A DNA stretch of 64,000 nt. Source: Variovorax sp. PBL-E5 (GTDB lineage Bacteria > Pseudomonadota > Gammaproteobacteria > Burkholderiales > Burkholderiaceae_C). Below, one piece after another: positions 24,985-33,827 of this stretch. Under the pieces are notes generated by a model that made no database searches, had not been told where the DNA came from, and saw nothing but the letters and a program-made list of their open reading frames with translations. Within the stretch, counting starts at the first letter, position 1; every line of letters starts with the position of its first letter. The translations under genes and the position numbers were made by a program. The stretch lies in NCBI RefSeq assembly GCF_901827185.1, contig NZ_LR594671.1, positions 3,224,001 to 3,288,000 of the forward strand. Reading direction: 5' to 3'.

Positions 24985-25782
24985 CTACTGCAGCTTGGGC
25001 AGATCAGCGCCGAGCCACTTGTTGTAGAGCTTGTTGAGCTCGCCGTTGGCGGTGTTCTTCTGAACGAAGTCGTTCACGTTCTTGAGCAGGTCGTCCTGGC
25101 CCGGACGCATCGCGATCGCCATGGCCTGCTGCACCAGCGTGAACTTGTTTTCGAAGGTGTTGGCCGGCACGCGCTTGGCGATCTGCGCCGCCACGGTGAC
25201 CGAGCAGCCGATCGCATCGACCTGACCCGACATCAGCGCCTGCATGGCCGAGGCGTCGTCGTCGAAGCGGCGGATCTCGGTGCCTTCGGGCGCGGCCTTG
25301 GTCACGGCCACGTCCTGCGTGCTGGCGCGGGCCACGCCGACGCGCACGCCCTTCAGGTCGGCCGCGCTCTTGATCGCGCTGCCCTTCTTGCCATAGAGAA
25401 CGATGGTCGCGGCCGCATAGGGCGTCGAGAACTGCACCTGCTTGGCACGCTCGGGCGTGATGGCCAGCGAAGCCACCAGCAGGTCGACCTTGTTGGTCAG
25501 GAGGAAGGGAATGCGGTTCGGCCCGGTGACCGGCACGATGTTGGCCTTGACGCCCCAGTCCTTGGCCAGCAGCTTGGCGACGTCGGCGTCGTAGCCGTCG
25601 GGCTGGTTCTTGGCATCGGTGGTGCCGTAGGGCGGGAAGTCGACCAGCATGCCGATGGTGATCTCGCCTTTCTTCTTGATGTCGGCCACGCTCTGGGCCG
25701 AGGCGAAGGGTGCGAACGCCGTGAGCGCGGCGCCCAGGGCGATGGCTGCGAGGGCCGTGCGGCGGGCGATGGAATGGTTCAT
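24985..25782 (-). CDS. ABC transporter periplasmic binding protein (PAAT/SBP family 3)
   Basis: The 265-residue protein starts [20 protein letters not shown], a signal peptide ending ASA-QS near residue 30, with AAGGAG upstream of ATG 25782. The mature part is a family-3 solute-binding protein: [40 protein letters not shown] and [20 protein letters not shown]. In classical amino-acid binders an Arg and Asp hold the alpha-carboxylate and amine; here the region [19 protein letters not shown] keeps the Arg. The ligand is unknown; 2-ketogluconate or another sugar acid is suggested by the operon. Confidence 0.9.
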   Translation of the reverse strand: MNHSIARRTALAAIALGAALTAFAPFASAQSVADIKKKGEITIGMLVDFPPYGTTDAKNQPDGYDADVAKLLAKDWGVKANIVPVTGPNRIPFLLTNKVDLLVASLAITPERAKQVQFSTPYAAATIVLYGKKGSAIKSAADLKGVRVGVARASTQDVAVTKAAPEGTEIRRFDDDASAMQALMSGQVDAIGCSVTVAAQIAKRVPANTFENKFTLVQQAMAIAMRPGQDDLLKNVNDFVQKNTANGELNKLYNKWLGADLPKLQ

Positions 25783-25838
25783 GTCGGAGTCTCCTTGATT
25801 TGAAGTCGGATGAGAAAAGAAAACGCAGTGCTCAGTGC

Positions 25839-26492
25839 TCAGCGCGCCAGGGCACGCGCGCGGCGACGCTCCATGTGCGCAGCCAGCAGCGACAGCGGCC
25901 AGCAGATCACGAAGTAGATCGCCGCCACCGTCGTGAAGACGTACAGCGGCTGGAAGGTCGCGTTGTTGATGATCTGCCCGGCGCGCGTGATCTCGGTGAA
26001 GCCGATGATGGCCGCCAGCGAAGTGCCCTTGATGATCTGCACCACGTAACCCACGGTCGGCGCGAGCGCGATCTTGAAGGCCTGCGGCAGCACCACGTCG
26101 CGCATGCGTGCGCTGTAGTTGAGGCTCAGCGCTTCCGCCGCTTCCCATTGGCCGCGCGGCACCGCCTCGATGCAGCCACGCCAGATCTCGCCGAGGAAGG
26201 CCGCGCTGTTGAGCACCAGCGCGACGCCGGCGGCAATCCACGGATTGATGTCGAAGCCGAGCACCGGCGCGCCGAAGAAGATCAGGAACAGTTGCAGCAG
26301 CAGCGGCGTGCCCTGGAAGATCTGGATGAAGCCGGTCGACAGCGTGCGCGCGGTCTTGCTGTCCGACGTGCGCGCCAGCGCGACCACGAGGCCCAGGATC
26401 GCACCGCCGACGAAGGCGATCAGCGACAGCGCCAGCGTCCACCTGGCCGCTTCGAGGATGAACAGGAATTCGGGAGTGCCGAAGGTACGCAT
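25839..26492 (-). CDS. PAAT-type ABC transporter permease
   Basis: The 217-residue inner-membrane permease has the EAA-loop region AAEALSLNYSARMRDVVLPQ followed by IALAPTVGYVVQIIKGTSLA, and about five hydrophobic helices. The FIQIFQGTPLLLQLFLIFFG segment is typical of GlnP/HisMQ-like permeases. It lies between the other permease (5-bp gap) and the binding-protein gene (56-bp gap) and belongs to the same operon. Confidence 0.92.
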   Translation of the reverse strand: MRTFGTPEFLFILEAARWTLALSLIAFVGGAILGLVVALARTSDSKTARTLSTGFIQIFQGTPLLLQLFLIFFGAPVLGFDINPWIAAGVALVLNSAAFLGEIWRGCIEAVPRGQWEAAEALSLNYSARMRDVVLPQAFKIALAPTVGYVVQIIKGTSLAAIIGFTEITRAGQIINNATFQPLYVFTTVAAIYFVICWPLSLLAAHMERRRARALAR

Positions 26493-26497
26493 GGTGT

Positions 26498-27169
26498 TCA
26501 GCGCCGGTCCGGATAGTTGAGCGTGCGCTGGTAGATCAGCTTGAACAGCGCCGAGAAGGCCAGCGCCAGCGCGAGGTAGATCGCGGCGACCACGATGTAG
26601 ATCTCGAAGCTGCGGAAGGTCTGCGATTGCAGGTTGGCCGCGACCGAGGTGAGGTCATCGGCCGAGATCACCGACACCACGGCCGAGCTCAGCATCAGCA
26701 AAATGAACTGGCTGGTGAGCGCCGGATAGATGGCCTTCAGCGCCGGCTTGATGATGACGAAGCGGAAGATCTCCCACGGCTTGAGGTTGAGCGCCCTGCC
26801 CGCCTCGATCTGGCCCTTGGGGATCGACTCGATGCCGGCGCGGATGATCTCGGTCGCGTAGGCGCCGAGGTTCACCACCATCGCAGTCAGCGCCGCGGTG
26901 TAGGGCGACCAGCGCAAGCCGATGGCCGGCAGCGCGAAGAAAAAGAAGAACAGCTGCACCAGGAAGGGCGTGTTGCGGATGACCTCGATGTACGCATTGA
27001 CGATGAAGCGCAGCCAGCCCGGCCCCGAGGTCTTGCCCCAGGCGCAGAAGATGGCGACCACCAGGCCCAGCAGCGTGGCGACGAGCGAGAGCTGGATGGT
27101 GATCCACGTGCCCTTGAGCAACAGCGGCCAGGCGGCGAAGACGGCTTCGAACTGGAATTGGTAGTGCAC
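26498..27169 (-). CDS. PAAT-type ABC transporter permease, first gene of the ptxS operon
   Basis: The 223-residue permease reads MHYQFQFEAVFAAWPLLLKG and has the family blocks YIEVIRNTPFLVQLFFFFFA and EAGRALNLKPWEIFRFVIIK (EAA loop). The start is GTG 27169. There is no visible Shine-Dalgarno sequence; instead TATACT (a good -10 hexamer on this strand, 27177-27182) lies just 8 bases upstream of the start codon, so either the mRNA is leaderless or the real promoter lies further up. A perfect PtxS-type operator sits immediately beyond at 27184-27197. Confidence 0.9.
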   Translation of the reverse strand: MHYQFQFEAVFAAWPLLLKGTWITIQLSLVATLLGLVVAIFCAWGKTSGPGWLRFIVNAYIEVIRNTPFLVQLFFFFFALPAIGLRWSPYTAALTAMVVNLGAYATEIIRAGIESIPKGQIEAGRALNLKPWEIFRFVIIKPALKAIYPALTSQFILLMLSSAVVSVISADDLTSVAANLQSQTFRSFEIYIVVAAIYLALALAFSALFKLIYQRTLNYPDRR

Positions 27170-27176
27170 GGCGGCA

Positions 27177-27182
27177 AGTATA
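27177..27182 (-). promoter_or_regulatory. Candidate -10 box of the ABC-kgu-ptxS operon
   Basis: TATACT on the minus strand matches five of six consensus bases. No convincing -35 box is seen at 16-18 bp, which is common for promoters needing an activator or tolerating a weak -35. If used, transcription would start at or next to the GTG start codon. Confidence 0.4.
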
Positions 27183-27183
27183 T

Positions 27184-27197
27184 TGAAACCGGTTTCA
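27184..27197. promoter_or_regulatory. PtxS-type operator TGAAACCGGTTTCA
   Basis: The 14-bp sequence is a perfect palindrome and equals the operator reported for PtxS of Pseudomonas. It lies 1 bp upstream of the candidate -10 box of the eight-gene operon whose last gene encodes a PtxS-like LacI regulator. A bound repressor would occlude the spacer of the promoter. It could also affect the divergent gene at 27248, 50 bp away. Confidence 0.85.
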
Positions 27198-27205
27198 GCG
27201 CCACA

Positions 27206-27221
27206 CTAGGGATTCCCCTAG
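27206..27221. promoter_or_regulatory. Second inverted repeat in the 27170-27247 spacer
   Basis: CTAGGG-ATTC-CCCTAG has perfect 6-bp arms around a 4-bp centre. It lies between the PtxS-type operator and the start of the CorA-like gene, so it could serve either direction. The binding protein is unknown. Confidence 0.4.
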
Positions 27222-27247
27222 GCGCCTCGCCTGCCTAAACTGACGCG

Positions 27248-28951
27248 ATGCTGATCACCGACACATCGGACGCCGCGACGAAGCTCGACAGCGCGAGCGC
27301 CACGCCGGTCGTGCGTCATCTGCGCCAGACCCTGCTGTGGCCGCTGCGGCTGATGCCGACCACGCAGCCGCGCCATGCGCATCGCGGCCCGTGGCAGGTG
27401 CTGCGCGAACTCGGCGATGCCTCGCCCTGGCGCGAGGAGATCGACGAATACAACGGCAGCAGCGATCATTTCCACGAACGGCACTACAACGAGTTCGTGA
27501 GCTTCCTGCCCTATGTGCAGCGCTTTCTCTATGGCGACGGCCGCCGCGGGCGCGAGGCCGGAACGGACATCGGCAGCGAATCGCCGATGCGCGTGTTCCG
27601 CCGCCACGATGTCGCCGCCGTGCGCGTGGTGCCGAAGCCCGGCGACGCGGCGGTCACGCTGCAGGTGGTGCATGTCGATCTGTACTTCTTCTTCGACGTC
27701 GACGTGGTGCTGCTCAACGTCGAGGTCGGCGCCGACGACCTCGGGCTGCCGCAGGCGCAGGAGCTGCTCTACCGCTTCGGCCGCGCCTACCCCGGCGGCT
27801 GGGACGCGCAGGGCCAGGCCTTGCATTGCATGAACAGCGTCGAATGGCTGGCCGCGGACGGCCGCGTGCTCGCGCGCTCCGATGCGCAGCAGCGCGAGGC
27901 CTTTCTCTCGCACGTGGCCGAGCACCGCGCGCCGCGCCTCGCGGCCCACTGGGCCTGGCTGATGCAGCCGCTGGTGAGCGACCATTCCGACGAGCCGGGC
28001 GCATTGCGTTTTCGCCAGCTCGAGTACTACCGCATGCCGGTGATGGCCTACCTCTCGCTCGACGATCCGCGGCGCCTGTCGCGCAGCGACTTCATCCGGC
28101 TCGCGATGGTCACGGGCGCCGCGGAGCCCGCGGTCGGCGGCGCCGGACCGCTGCCCTATGCCGAGGCGCAGGTGGCCGACTTCGAGCAGCGCTACTGCTA
28201 CGACCGCTTCTGGGTCGATGCCGGCGCCGCGCCCAACACGCGCTACCTGTGCAACGGCCGCGCGCTGATCGTGGTCGGCGATGCGCGCTCCGAATTCTTC
28301 GGCTGCCGCGACCGCGGCGTGCTCGCGCAGTTCAGGCACCAGCACTTCCTGCTGTTCCTGATCGCGCATTTCCAGAAGGCGGCGCTGCTGATGTTCTCGG
28401 ACCGGCTGGTGGAGGCGCTGCGCAATCTCGACGTGCACGACGTCGCGAGCGTCAAGCGCTTCAAGCGCGCGATCCGCATGAGCTTCGAGGGCTTCCTGCG
28501 CTTCACGCACCGCTACTGGTTCCACGAAATCTCGGAGCAGGCGCAGGTGCGCGCGCTGTTCCATCTGTGCACCACGCACCTGGGGCTCGATCCGCTGTAC
28601 GACGAAGTCAAGGTGCGCATCGCCGACATGAACACGTACCTCGATGCCGACAGCCTGCGCCGCCAGGCCAACACGGTGGTGCGGCTCACGGTGGTGACGC
28701 TGTTCGGCCTGATCGGCACCATCACCACCGGCTTCCTCGGCATGAACCTGCTGGCCGAGGCCGATGCGCCGTGGTGGCGCAAGGCGGCCTGGCTGTTCGG
28801 CATCGGCATCTTCACGACCTGGCTCACGGTCTACACGATGATCAAGTCGAAGCGGCTGTCGGACTTCATCGATGCGCTGTCGGACGAGCGCCATACCTTT
28901 CGCACCAAGCTGGCGGTGCTGGCGCGGGTCTGGCGGGCGGGGGCGGATTAG
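27248..28951 (+). CDS. CorA-like membrane protein with GMN motif and an unrecognised N-terminal region
   Basis: The 567-residue protein has a long soluble N-terminal part that I do not recognise (residues 1-460; blocks include WREEIDEYNGSSDHFHERHY and LQVVHVDLYFFFDVDVVLLN). The C-terminal ~100 residues look like CorA: a long helix ending RRQANTVVRLTVVTLFGLIG, then TTGFLGMNLL with Gly-Met-Asn at residues 498-500, a short loop with WWRK, and a second helix GIGIFTTWLTVYTMIKSKRL. In CorA the GMN motif at the end of TM1 forms the selectivity filter for Mg2+. Whether this protein carries metal ions is inference. It has no visible ribosome-binding site of note and is convergent with the patatin gene, 15 bp away. 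Confidence 0.75.
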   Translation: MLITDTSDAATKLDSASATPVVRHLRQTLLWPLRLMPTTQPRHAHRGPWQVLRELGDASPWREEIDEYNGSSDHFHERHYNEFVSFLPYVQRFLYGDGRRGREAGTDIGSESPMRVFRRHDVAAVRVVPKPGDAAVTLQVVHVDLYFFFDVDVVLLNVEVGADDLGLPQAQELLYRFGRAYPGGWDAQGQALHCMNSVEWLAADGRVLARSDAQQREAFLSHVAEHRAPRLAAHWAWLMQPLVSDHSDEPGALRFRQLEYYRMPVMAYLSLDDPRRLSRSDFIRLAMVTGAAEPAVGGAGPLPYAEAQVADFEQRYCYDRFWVDAGAAPNTRYLCNGRALIVVGDARSEFFGCRDRGVLAQFRHQHFLLFLIAHFQKAALLMFSDRLVEALRNLDVHDVASVKRFKRAIRMSFEGFLRFTHRYWFHEISEQAQVRALFHLCTTHLGLDPLYDEVKVRIADMNTYLDADSLRRQANTVVRLTVVTLFGLIGTITTGFLGMNLLAEADAPWWRKAAWLFGIGIFTTWLTVYTMIKSKRLSDFIDALSDERHTFRTKLAVLARVWRAGAD

Positions 28952-28966
28952 GGGCCGCGGCCCTGT

Positions 28967-31900
28967 TCAGTTCCCGTAGGTATCCCGGGCGCGCGGCAGC
29001 CAGACCTCGATTGCATCGGCCGCGCCCTTGAGCGAGCGCGGCAACAGCTTGATGGTCCACGGCTGCCCGGTCGGCGATGCGGCGGTCTGCACCAGCGCCT
29101 GGGCGCAGGCGCGCTGCGACTCGTCGCGGATGATCACGCTCGGCTGCGGATGGCCGGTGGGCGGCGAGCGCCCGGCCTGGCGCGAGGTGCGCAGCACGTC
29201 CTCGACCGGCGGCACCGAGGCACCGAGCGCGTGCCAGGGCTCGCGCAACGCGCGCGCCGCGTCGCGCAGCGCCGGTCCGTAGAGCTGGATGTAGACCACG
29301 ACGCCACGGCACACGTCGGCTGCGGGCACCGGTGCGCCCCCGGCCTCGGGCGGCGTCGCACCGGCCTCTCCGGACGCTGCGCCGACCTGTCCCGGTTCGA
29401 TGCCACGCATGGCCGAAGGCGCAGGAGCCTCCACCGGCGGCGGCGCGGCCGCGACCTGGACGGCAGGGCCGCCGGTCACCACGTCGCGCAGCCACACCAC
29501 CGCCGGCCATGGGGTCGGTGCCGTGCCGCTGCAGTTTTCCTTCGACGCCGTCTGGCCGCTGTAGTCGCGCGCCCAGTAGCGCGGCGCACAGGCCGGCGCC
29601 CGCGTCGGCTGCAGGCAGTCGATGCCGTTGCCCGCGTCGAGCAGGCGCGCACAGGCCGGCGTGCGCTGTTGCGGCGCTTCCTTGGCGCACGCGCGCTTGG
29701 CATCGTCGACGATCTGCACCGAGAGACGGAACTTGGCCATGAAGTTGTCGCTGCCCTCGCGGCACAGCAGGTCGCCGGTACGCAGCAATTCGGCCGCCAG
29801 CAGCGAGGGCGCTTCGCTCGCCGAGGTGCCGGCCGGCAGGTGCGCCCAGACGTTGCTCAGGTCCTTGAAGGCGGTGTTCTCGGACTGCTCGGTCGCAGCC
29901 TGCTGCGAGCGCCAGTTGTCGATGCCCTGCCAGGCCGCGACGCCGAAGGTGGCGGCGGTGCCCAGCCCGACCGATGCCGTCACCGCACCGGCCTTGATCA
30001 CGCGCGCCTGCAGGCGGCTCATCTTGCCGACGGCCGCGGCCGCAGCGCCGTCGCTGCGCTCGCCGGCCGTGCGCGGCGCATCGGCATCGTCCACCGGCAG
30101 CGACTGGCCATCGTCGGGCACGAAAAGCCCCTGCGCACCCGCCGCGACCTGGTCGAGCAGCTCGCCCTTGAGCCGGTGGCCGATCTCGGCGCCGAGCTGG
30201 AAGTAGCTTTCCCACTGCGCCTCGTCGAAGAACTGGTCGGTGGTCGGCTGTTGCGGAAAGAGCGGATTGGCAGCCTTGAAGTTCACCAGGTCGACCGGCA
30301 GCGCGGCCGAGACATTGGGCTTGACCAGCACGATCTGCCCCGTGGCGCCGCTGGCGTAGCGCACGTTCGCCATCGCAAGACAGGCCTGGCTGCTGGGCGA
30401 AGCGAGGTCGTTGAGCGAACCGAAGGCCTCCCGGTGCGACCACTCGGCGTCCGGTTGCGGTTTCATGAAGGTGATCTCGGCATTGAGGTCGATGCGCGCG
30501 CGGCGGATCAGGATCTCGAGGTCGCAGAAGCGGTAGTCCGGATCCGCGCCGCAGTCCGCGATCACGATCAGCGCGGCCTGCTGACGCAGCAGCGCATAGG
30601 CGCCGGTGTTCTCGAAATGGCCGCCGTCGCTCAGGTACCAGTTGGCCGAGCTGCTGCCCGGGAAGGCGCCAAAGCATTCGAGCAACAGGAAGCGCGTCTT
30701 CATCAGGAGCGTGCTGCCACGCGCGGCGGCGCCGCGCTGCACCATGCCGGCGTCGGCGCTGTCCCACCAATAGCCGAGCCGGAGGCCCGCGAACACCGAC
30801 AGCGCGGAGATGCCGCGCTTGGTCACGCGGCCCAGGCCCGGCGCGATCGCGGCGCCCGAGATCGCGGTCCAGGCACCGAGCGTGAGCGCGGCCTTGGCAC
30901 GGGCCTGCAGCCACGCGCCGCCGCCGGCCTGCATCCAGCCGAGCGGACCGATGGTCAGCGGCAGGCCCTTGCGATCGCGATTGAACAGCCGCTCCTTGGA
31001 GTCGTGCGTCTGGTTGATGCAGACATTGACCAGATGCACCGGCCCGCCGTGCAGATGCGGCGCATAGTGCAGCTGCGCGATGTCGTCGTGCGCATCGACC
31101 TCGCCCACCGGCACCTGCGGCGGTTCGAGCCCCGAGATCTCGTCGGTCGGGCTGGCGCCGAGCCGCCGCGCATTGGCCGCACCGAGGTAGCCGCGCACGA
31201 TGCGCGCGCGGTAGAACATGTGCAGCGACGAGATGTTGAGAAAGGCGAAGTTGCGCCCCGTGACCAGTGCATAGGAGCCCACGATCACGCCGATGGTCCC
31301 GAGCCAGACCCAGCCGCGCGAGAAGTCGAGCCCTTCGGGCGTGAAGACCTGCAGCAACACGGCTGCGTACACCACGCCGATCCACCAGGCCGCAAGGCAG
31401 AAGGCCAGCACCAGCCCGAGCAGGCTGGCCAGCGTCAGCAGCACCGTCTTGCCGATGCCGGGCGCCTGGCCCTTCTGCGACAGCAGCGTCGGCAGCACGC
31501 CGCGCAGCGCCGCCGCCGCGACCAGCAGCACGGCGCCGTAGGAGATGCGCTGCTGCTGATTGTCGGCCGCCAGCCACCAGGCGCTGCGGTCGAGCAGGCC
31601 GAGCAGGCCGATCAGCAGCGCGGTGTTGAGCACCGAGGCCAGCGCATCGGTCAGCTCGTTGCGCAGCTGGCTGGCGTTGCGCTGCCGGCCGCGCCAGAGC
31701 CCCCACAGCAAGGCGACGATCCAGCACAGCGCGAAGCCGACGAAGGCCGGCGCGAGCCATTGCGGGCCGCTGTAGTGATGGACCAGTTGCGGACCCACCC
31801 AACACGCGCCGGCGCCGAGCGCGCACCACATGCCGACCTGCAGGAACATCGAGGAGGGAGATGGCTTGTCGCGCACCGACCAGTAAGCGCACGCGAGCAC

Positions 31901-32533
31901 CAGCGACGCGATGAAGGGTCCGATCCAGGTGAACCACAGCGTCGGCACCTGCGTGGCCCATTGCACGATCGCAAGCAGCGCCTGCGTGCTGGTGAGTTCG
32001 GCGCCGGCGAGCGCCACGTCGGCCTGTGCGCCATCGAGGTCCACCGCGCGGAACACCGCATCCCACAGCAGCAGGTTGGTGGCGGCGAGCACCATGCCGA
32101 TCAGGCTCGCGGCGATCGCGATCTCGACGTGCGTGCCCAGCAGGTTGCGCAGGTAGAGCGCGGTCGCGAACAGCGTGTCGCGCATGCCGCCCGGGATCAG
32201 GTAGCGGCCGTTGGCGCGCAGCCACCAGCCGAAGCGCGAGCGGTCGACATCGCCGAGCGTGCGCTCGATCTCGCGCACCTCGTCGGCCGAGCCGGCATTG
32301 GTGCACAGCCGTCCCAGCGCGGCGCCGATGTAGCCGCCGCCGGACACGGTGGAGATCAGGTCGAAGCGCAGCAACTGCCGGCGCGACGCCAGCGCCTTGA
32401 GCAGGCCGAGGCAGAAGGTCGCGCTGCGGATGCCACCGCCCGAGAGCGCCAGCCCCCAGGGCCGTCCGCCGTCGTCGCTGCCGTTGAGCGCCATGCGACG
32501 GGCGTTCACCAGCTTCTGGATGGTGTCGTCCAT
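28967..32533 (-). CDS. Patatin-like phospholipase with a large membrane insertion
   Basis: The 1188-residue protein opens with the patatin glycine-rich loop LALSGGGIRSATFCLGLLKA (oxyanion hole) and the nucleophile Ser64 in STVSGGGYIG. The second half of the dyad, Asp636 in LSDGGHFENTGAYALL, is more than 570 residues away. Between them (about residues 120-450) lie roughly eight to ten hydrophobic stretches, so the hydrolase domain appears split by a polytopic membrane region. After residue ~760 comes another hydrophobic segment and a Pro/Ala-rich part with several Cys. Patatins cleave acyl chains from lipids. ATG 32533 has GAGGAG upstream. The neighbours are two further hydrolase genes. Confidence 0.85.
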   Translation of the reverse strand: MDDTIQKLVNARRMALNGSDDGGRPWGLALSGGGIRSATFCLGLLKALASRRQLLRFDLISTVSGGGYIGAALGRLCTNAGSADEVREIERTLGDVDRSRFGWWLRANGRYLIPGGMRDTLFATALYLRNLLGTHVEIAIAASLIGMVLAATNLLLWDAVFRAVDLDGAQADVALAGAELTSTQALLAIVQWATQVPTLWFTWIGPFIASLVLACAYWSVRDKPSPSSMFLQVGMWCALGAGACWVGPQLVHHYSGPQWLAPAFVGFALCWIVALLWGLWRGRQRNASQLRNELTDALASVLNTALLIGLLGLLDRSAWWLAADNQQQRISYGAVLLVAAAALRGVLPTLLSQKGQAPGIGKTVLLTLASLLGLVLAFCLAAWWIGVVYAAVLLQVFTPEGLDFSRGWVWLGTIGVIVGSYALVTGRNFAFLNISSLHMFYRARIVRGYLGAANARRLGASPTDEISGLEPPQVPVGEVDAHDDIAQLHYAPHLHGGPVHLVNVCINQTHDSKERLFNRDRKGLPLTIGPLGWMQAGGGAWLQARAKAALTLGAWTAISGAAIAPGLGRVTKRGISALSVFAGLRLGYWWDSADAGMVQRGAAARGSTLLMKTRFLLLECFGAFPGSSSANWYLSDGGHFENTGAYALLRQQAALIVIADCGADPDYRFCDLEILIRRARIDLNAEITFMKPQPDAEWSHREAFGSLNDLASPSSQACLAMANVRYASGATGQIVLVKPNVSAALPVDLVNFKAANPLFPQQPTTDQFFDEAQWESYFQLGAEIGHRLKGELLDQVAAGAQGLFVPDDGQSLPVDDADAPRTAGERSDGAAAAAVGKMSRLQARVIKAGAVTASVGLGTAATFGVAAWQGIDNWRSQQAATEQSENTAFKDLSNVWAHLPAGTSASEAPSLLAAELLRTGDLLCREGSDNFMAKFRLSVQIVDDAKRACAKEAPQQRTPACARLLDAGNGIDCLQPTRAPACAPRYWARDYSGQTASKENCSGTAPTPWPAVVWLRDVVTGGPAVQVAAAPPPVEAPAPSAMRGIEPGQVGAASGEAGATPPEAGGAPVPAADVCRGVVVYIQLYGPALRDAARALREPWHALGASVPPVEDVLRTSRQAGRSPPTGHPQPSVIIRDESQRACAQALVQTAASPTGQPWTIKLLPRSLKGAADAIEVWLPRARDTYGN

Positions 32534-32644
32534 GCGGCTCCTCGTGGTTCGGCGTGGAATATTTCACCTTTGGCAGGCGCGATCAATGGGACGAATGGTC
32601 TATGCCGGATTCAGTAAGCTCGGCGCGGCGCCTTTGCCCGCTCG

Positions 32645-33567
32645 ATGAATTCGCACGCCATGTCCATGCTGCCCTCCTTCGCCTTCGCACACCGGTGCCT
32701 GCGGCCATGCCGGCTGCATGCGGCGCTCGCCGTCGCGGCCTGTGCCCTGCTCGCGGCCTGCGCCGGCCATGGTCCTTGCGACGCATCGCCCTATGCGTCA
32801 TCGCCGCAGTTCAAGGGCTGCGGTTTCCGCAACCCGCCGAACCCGCAGGCCCTGCCCTCGGCGAGCCCATGGAAGATCTGGCCGAGGTTCCTGTTCGAGA
32901 CCAAGACCGGCACCATGCCGATCGACCCGATTCCGGTGCACGCGCTCGGCGCCGCACAGCTCGATGCGCTCGATCCGCAAGCCAACCACGTGGCGCGCAT
33001 CGAGCATTCGTCGAGCCTGCTCAAGCTGCGCGGCAGCTACTGGCTGATCGATCCGATGTTCAGCGAGCGCGCGTCGCCCTTCCAGTGGATCGGGCCCAAG
33101 CGCTTCGACGAATCGCCGATCGCACTCGCGCAGCTGCCGGCGATCGAGGGCGTCATCATTTCGCACGACCACTACGACCATCTCGATGCCGCGATCATCG
33201 GCTACCTGGCGCAGCGCGCGCAACGCTTCTACGACAGTGGCGACGGCGGCTATTCGCCGAACTTCAGGCAATCGGCGAACGCTTCGGCGGCTTCGACCTG
33301 GCGCTGATCGAGAACGGCGCCTACGACAGCCACTGGCCCTCGGTCCACATGACGCCGGAGCAAAGCGTGCAGGCCTTCGAGGACGTGCACGCCCAGGTGC
33401 TGCTGCCGGTGCACAACAGCACCTTCGACCTCGCTTTTCATCCGTGGCAGGAGCCGATGGCGCGCATCGCGAAGCTGGCCGAGGACAAGCACATGACTTG
33501 CTCCCTCCCCTTCTGGGGGAGGGTTGGGGTGGGGGCTTGCGGGCCTTTGATTTGGCGTTGTGTTTGA
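32645..33567 (+). pseudogene. Broken NAPE-PLD/RomA-like MBL-fold hydrolase
   Basis: The first frame (from ATG 32645) gives a lipoprotein signal (ALLAACAG) and the MBL motif IISHDHYDHLDAAIIGYLAQ, then jumps to RFYDSGDGGYSPNFRQ: relative to the family roughly 90 residues of the central domain are missing. At about 33275 the frame breaks; restoring one A in CAATCGG gives FRQIGERFGGFDLALIENGA, and the remainder (HMTPEQSVQAF, LLPVHNSTFDLAFHPW) continues in the other frame. The 3' end runs into the inverted repeat at 33497, which replaces the native C-terminus. Three separate lesions make function very unlikely, unless one is a sequencing error. Confidence 0.8.
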
Positions 33568-33608
33568 TGTGAGGCCGGAGCCGGGAATTCGCCCCGGCGG
33601 GCGAGTCA
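33497..33608. repeat. Left arm of a ~460-bp intergenic element
   Basis: The arm runs from CTTGCTCCCTCCCC to GCGGGCGAGTCA. Its reverse complement matches 33853-33958 over most of its length (shared blocks GAGGCCGGAGCCGGGA and TTCGCCCCGGCGGGCGA). It begins where the pseudogene loses its natural end. Confidence 0.85.
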
Positions 33609-33610
33609 TT

Positions 33611-33645
33611 GGCAATTGGCAATTGGCAATTGGCAATTGGCAATT
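33611..33645. repeat. (GGCAATT)5 tandem repeat
   Basis: Five perfect copies of the heptamer GGCAATT are followed by degenerate GGCAGCT. It is too short in period and spacing for CRISPR and lies just inside the left arm of the element. Confidence 0.95.
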
Positions 33646-33827
33646 GGCAGCTGGCAGCGTTACTCGATGCCATTTGCGCAGCCGAGCGAAGCGATGGCCC
33701 GAGAAACACATATACGCGCCATGGCGCGTTGACCCCAAGCCCCTCTGTGCGCGCCGAAAAGCGAGCACCGCAGGTTGCCCGTAGCGAAGCGGAGGGTCGC
33801 GCACAGTGGGGTCGCCTTTCTTTGCTT

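Noticed and set aside
29150..32617. 1155-codon plus-strand frame antisense to the patatin gene
   Set aside because: No motif, Arg/Gln/His-rich; the minus strand shows the patatin signatures and a ribosome-binding site.
33611..33645. Possible CRISPR array at the GGCAATT repeats
   Set aside because: The repeat unit is only 7 bp and contiguous, without spacers, and no cas gene is present.
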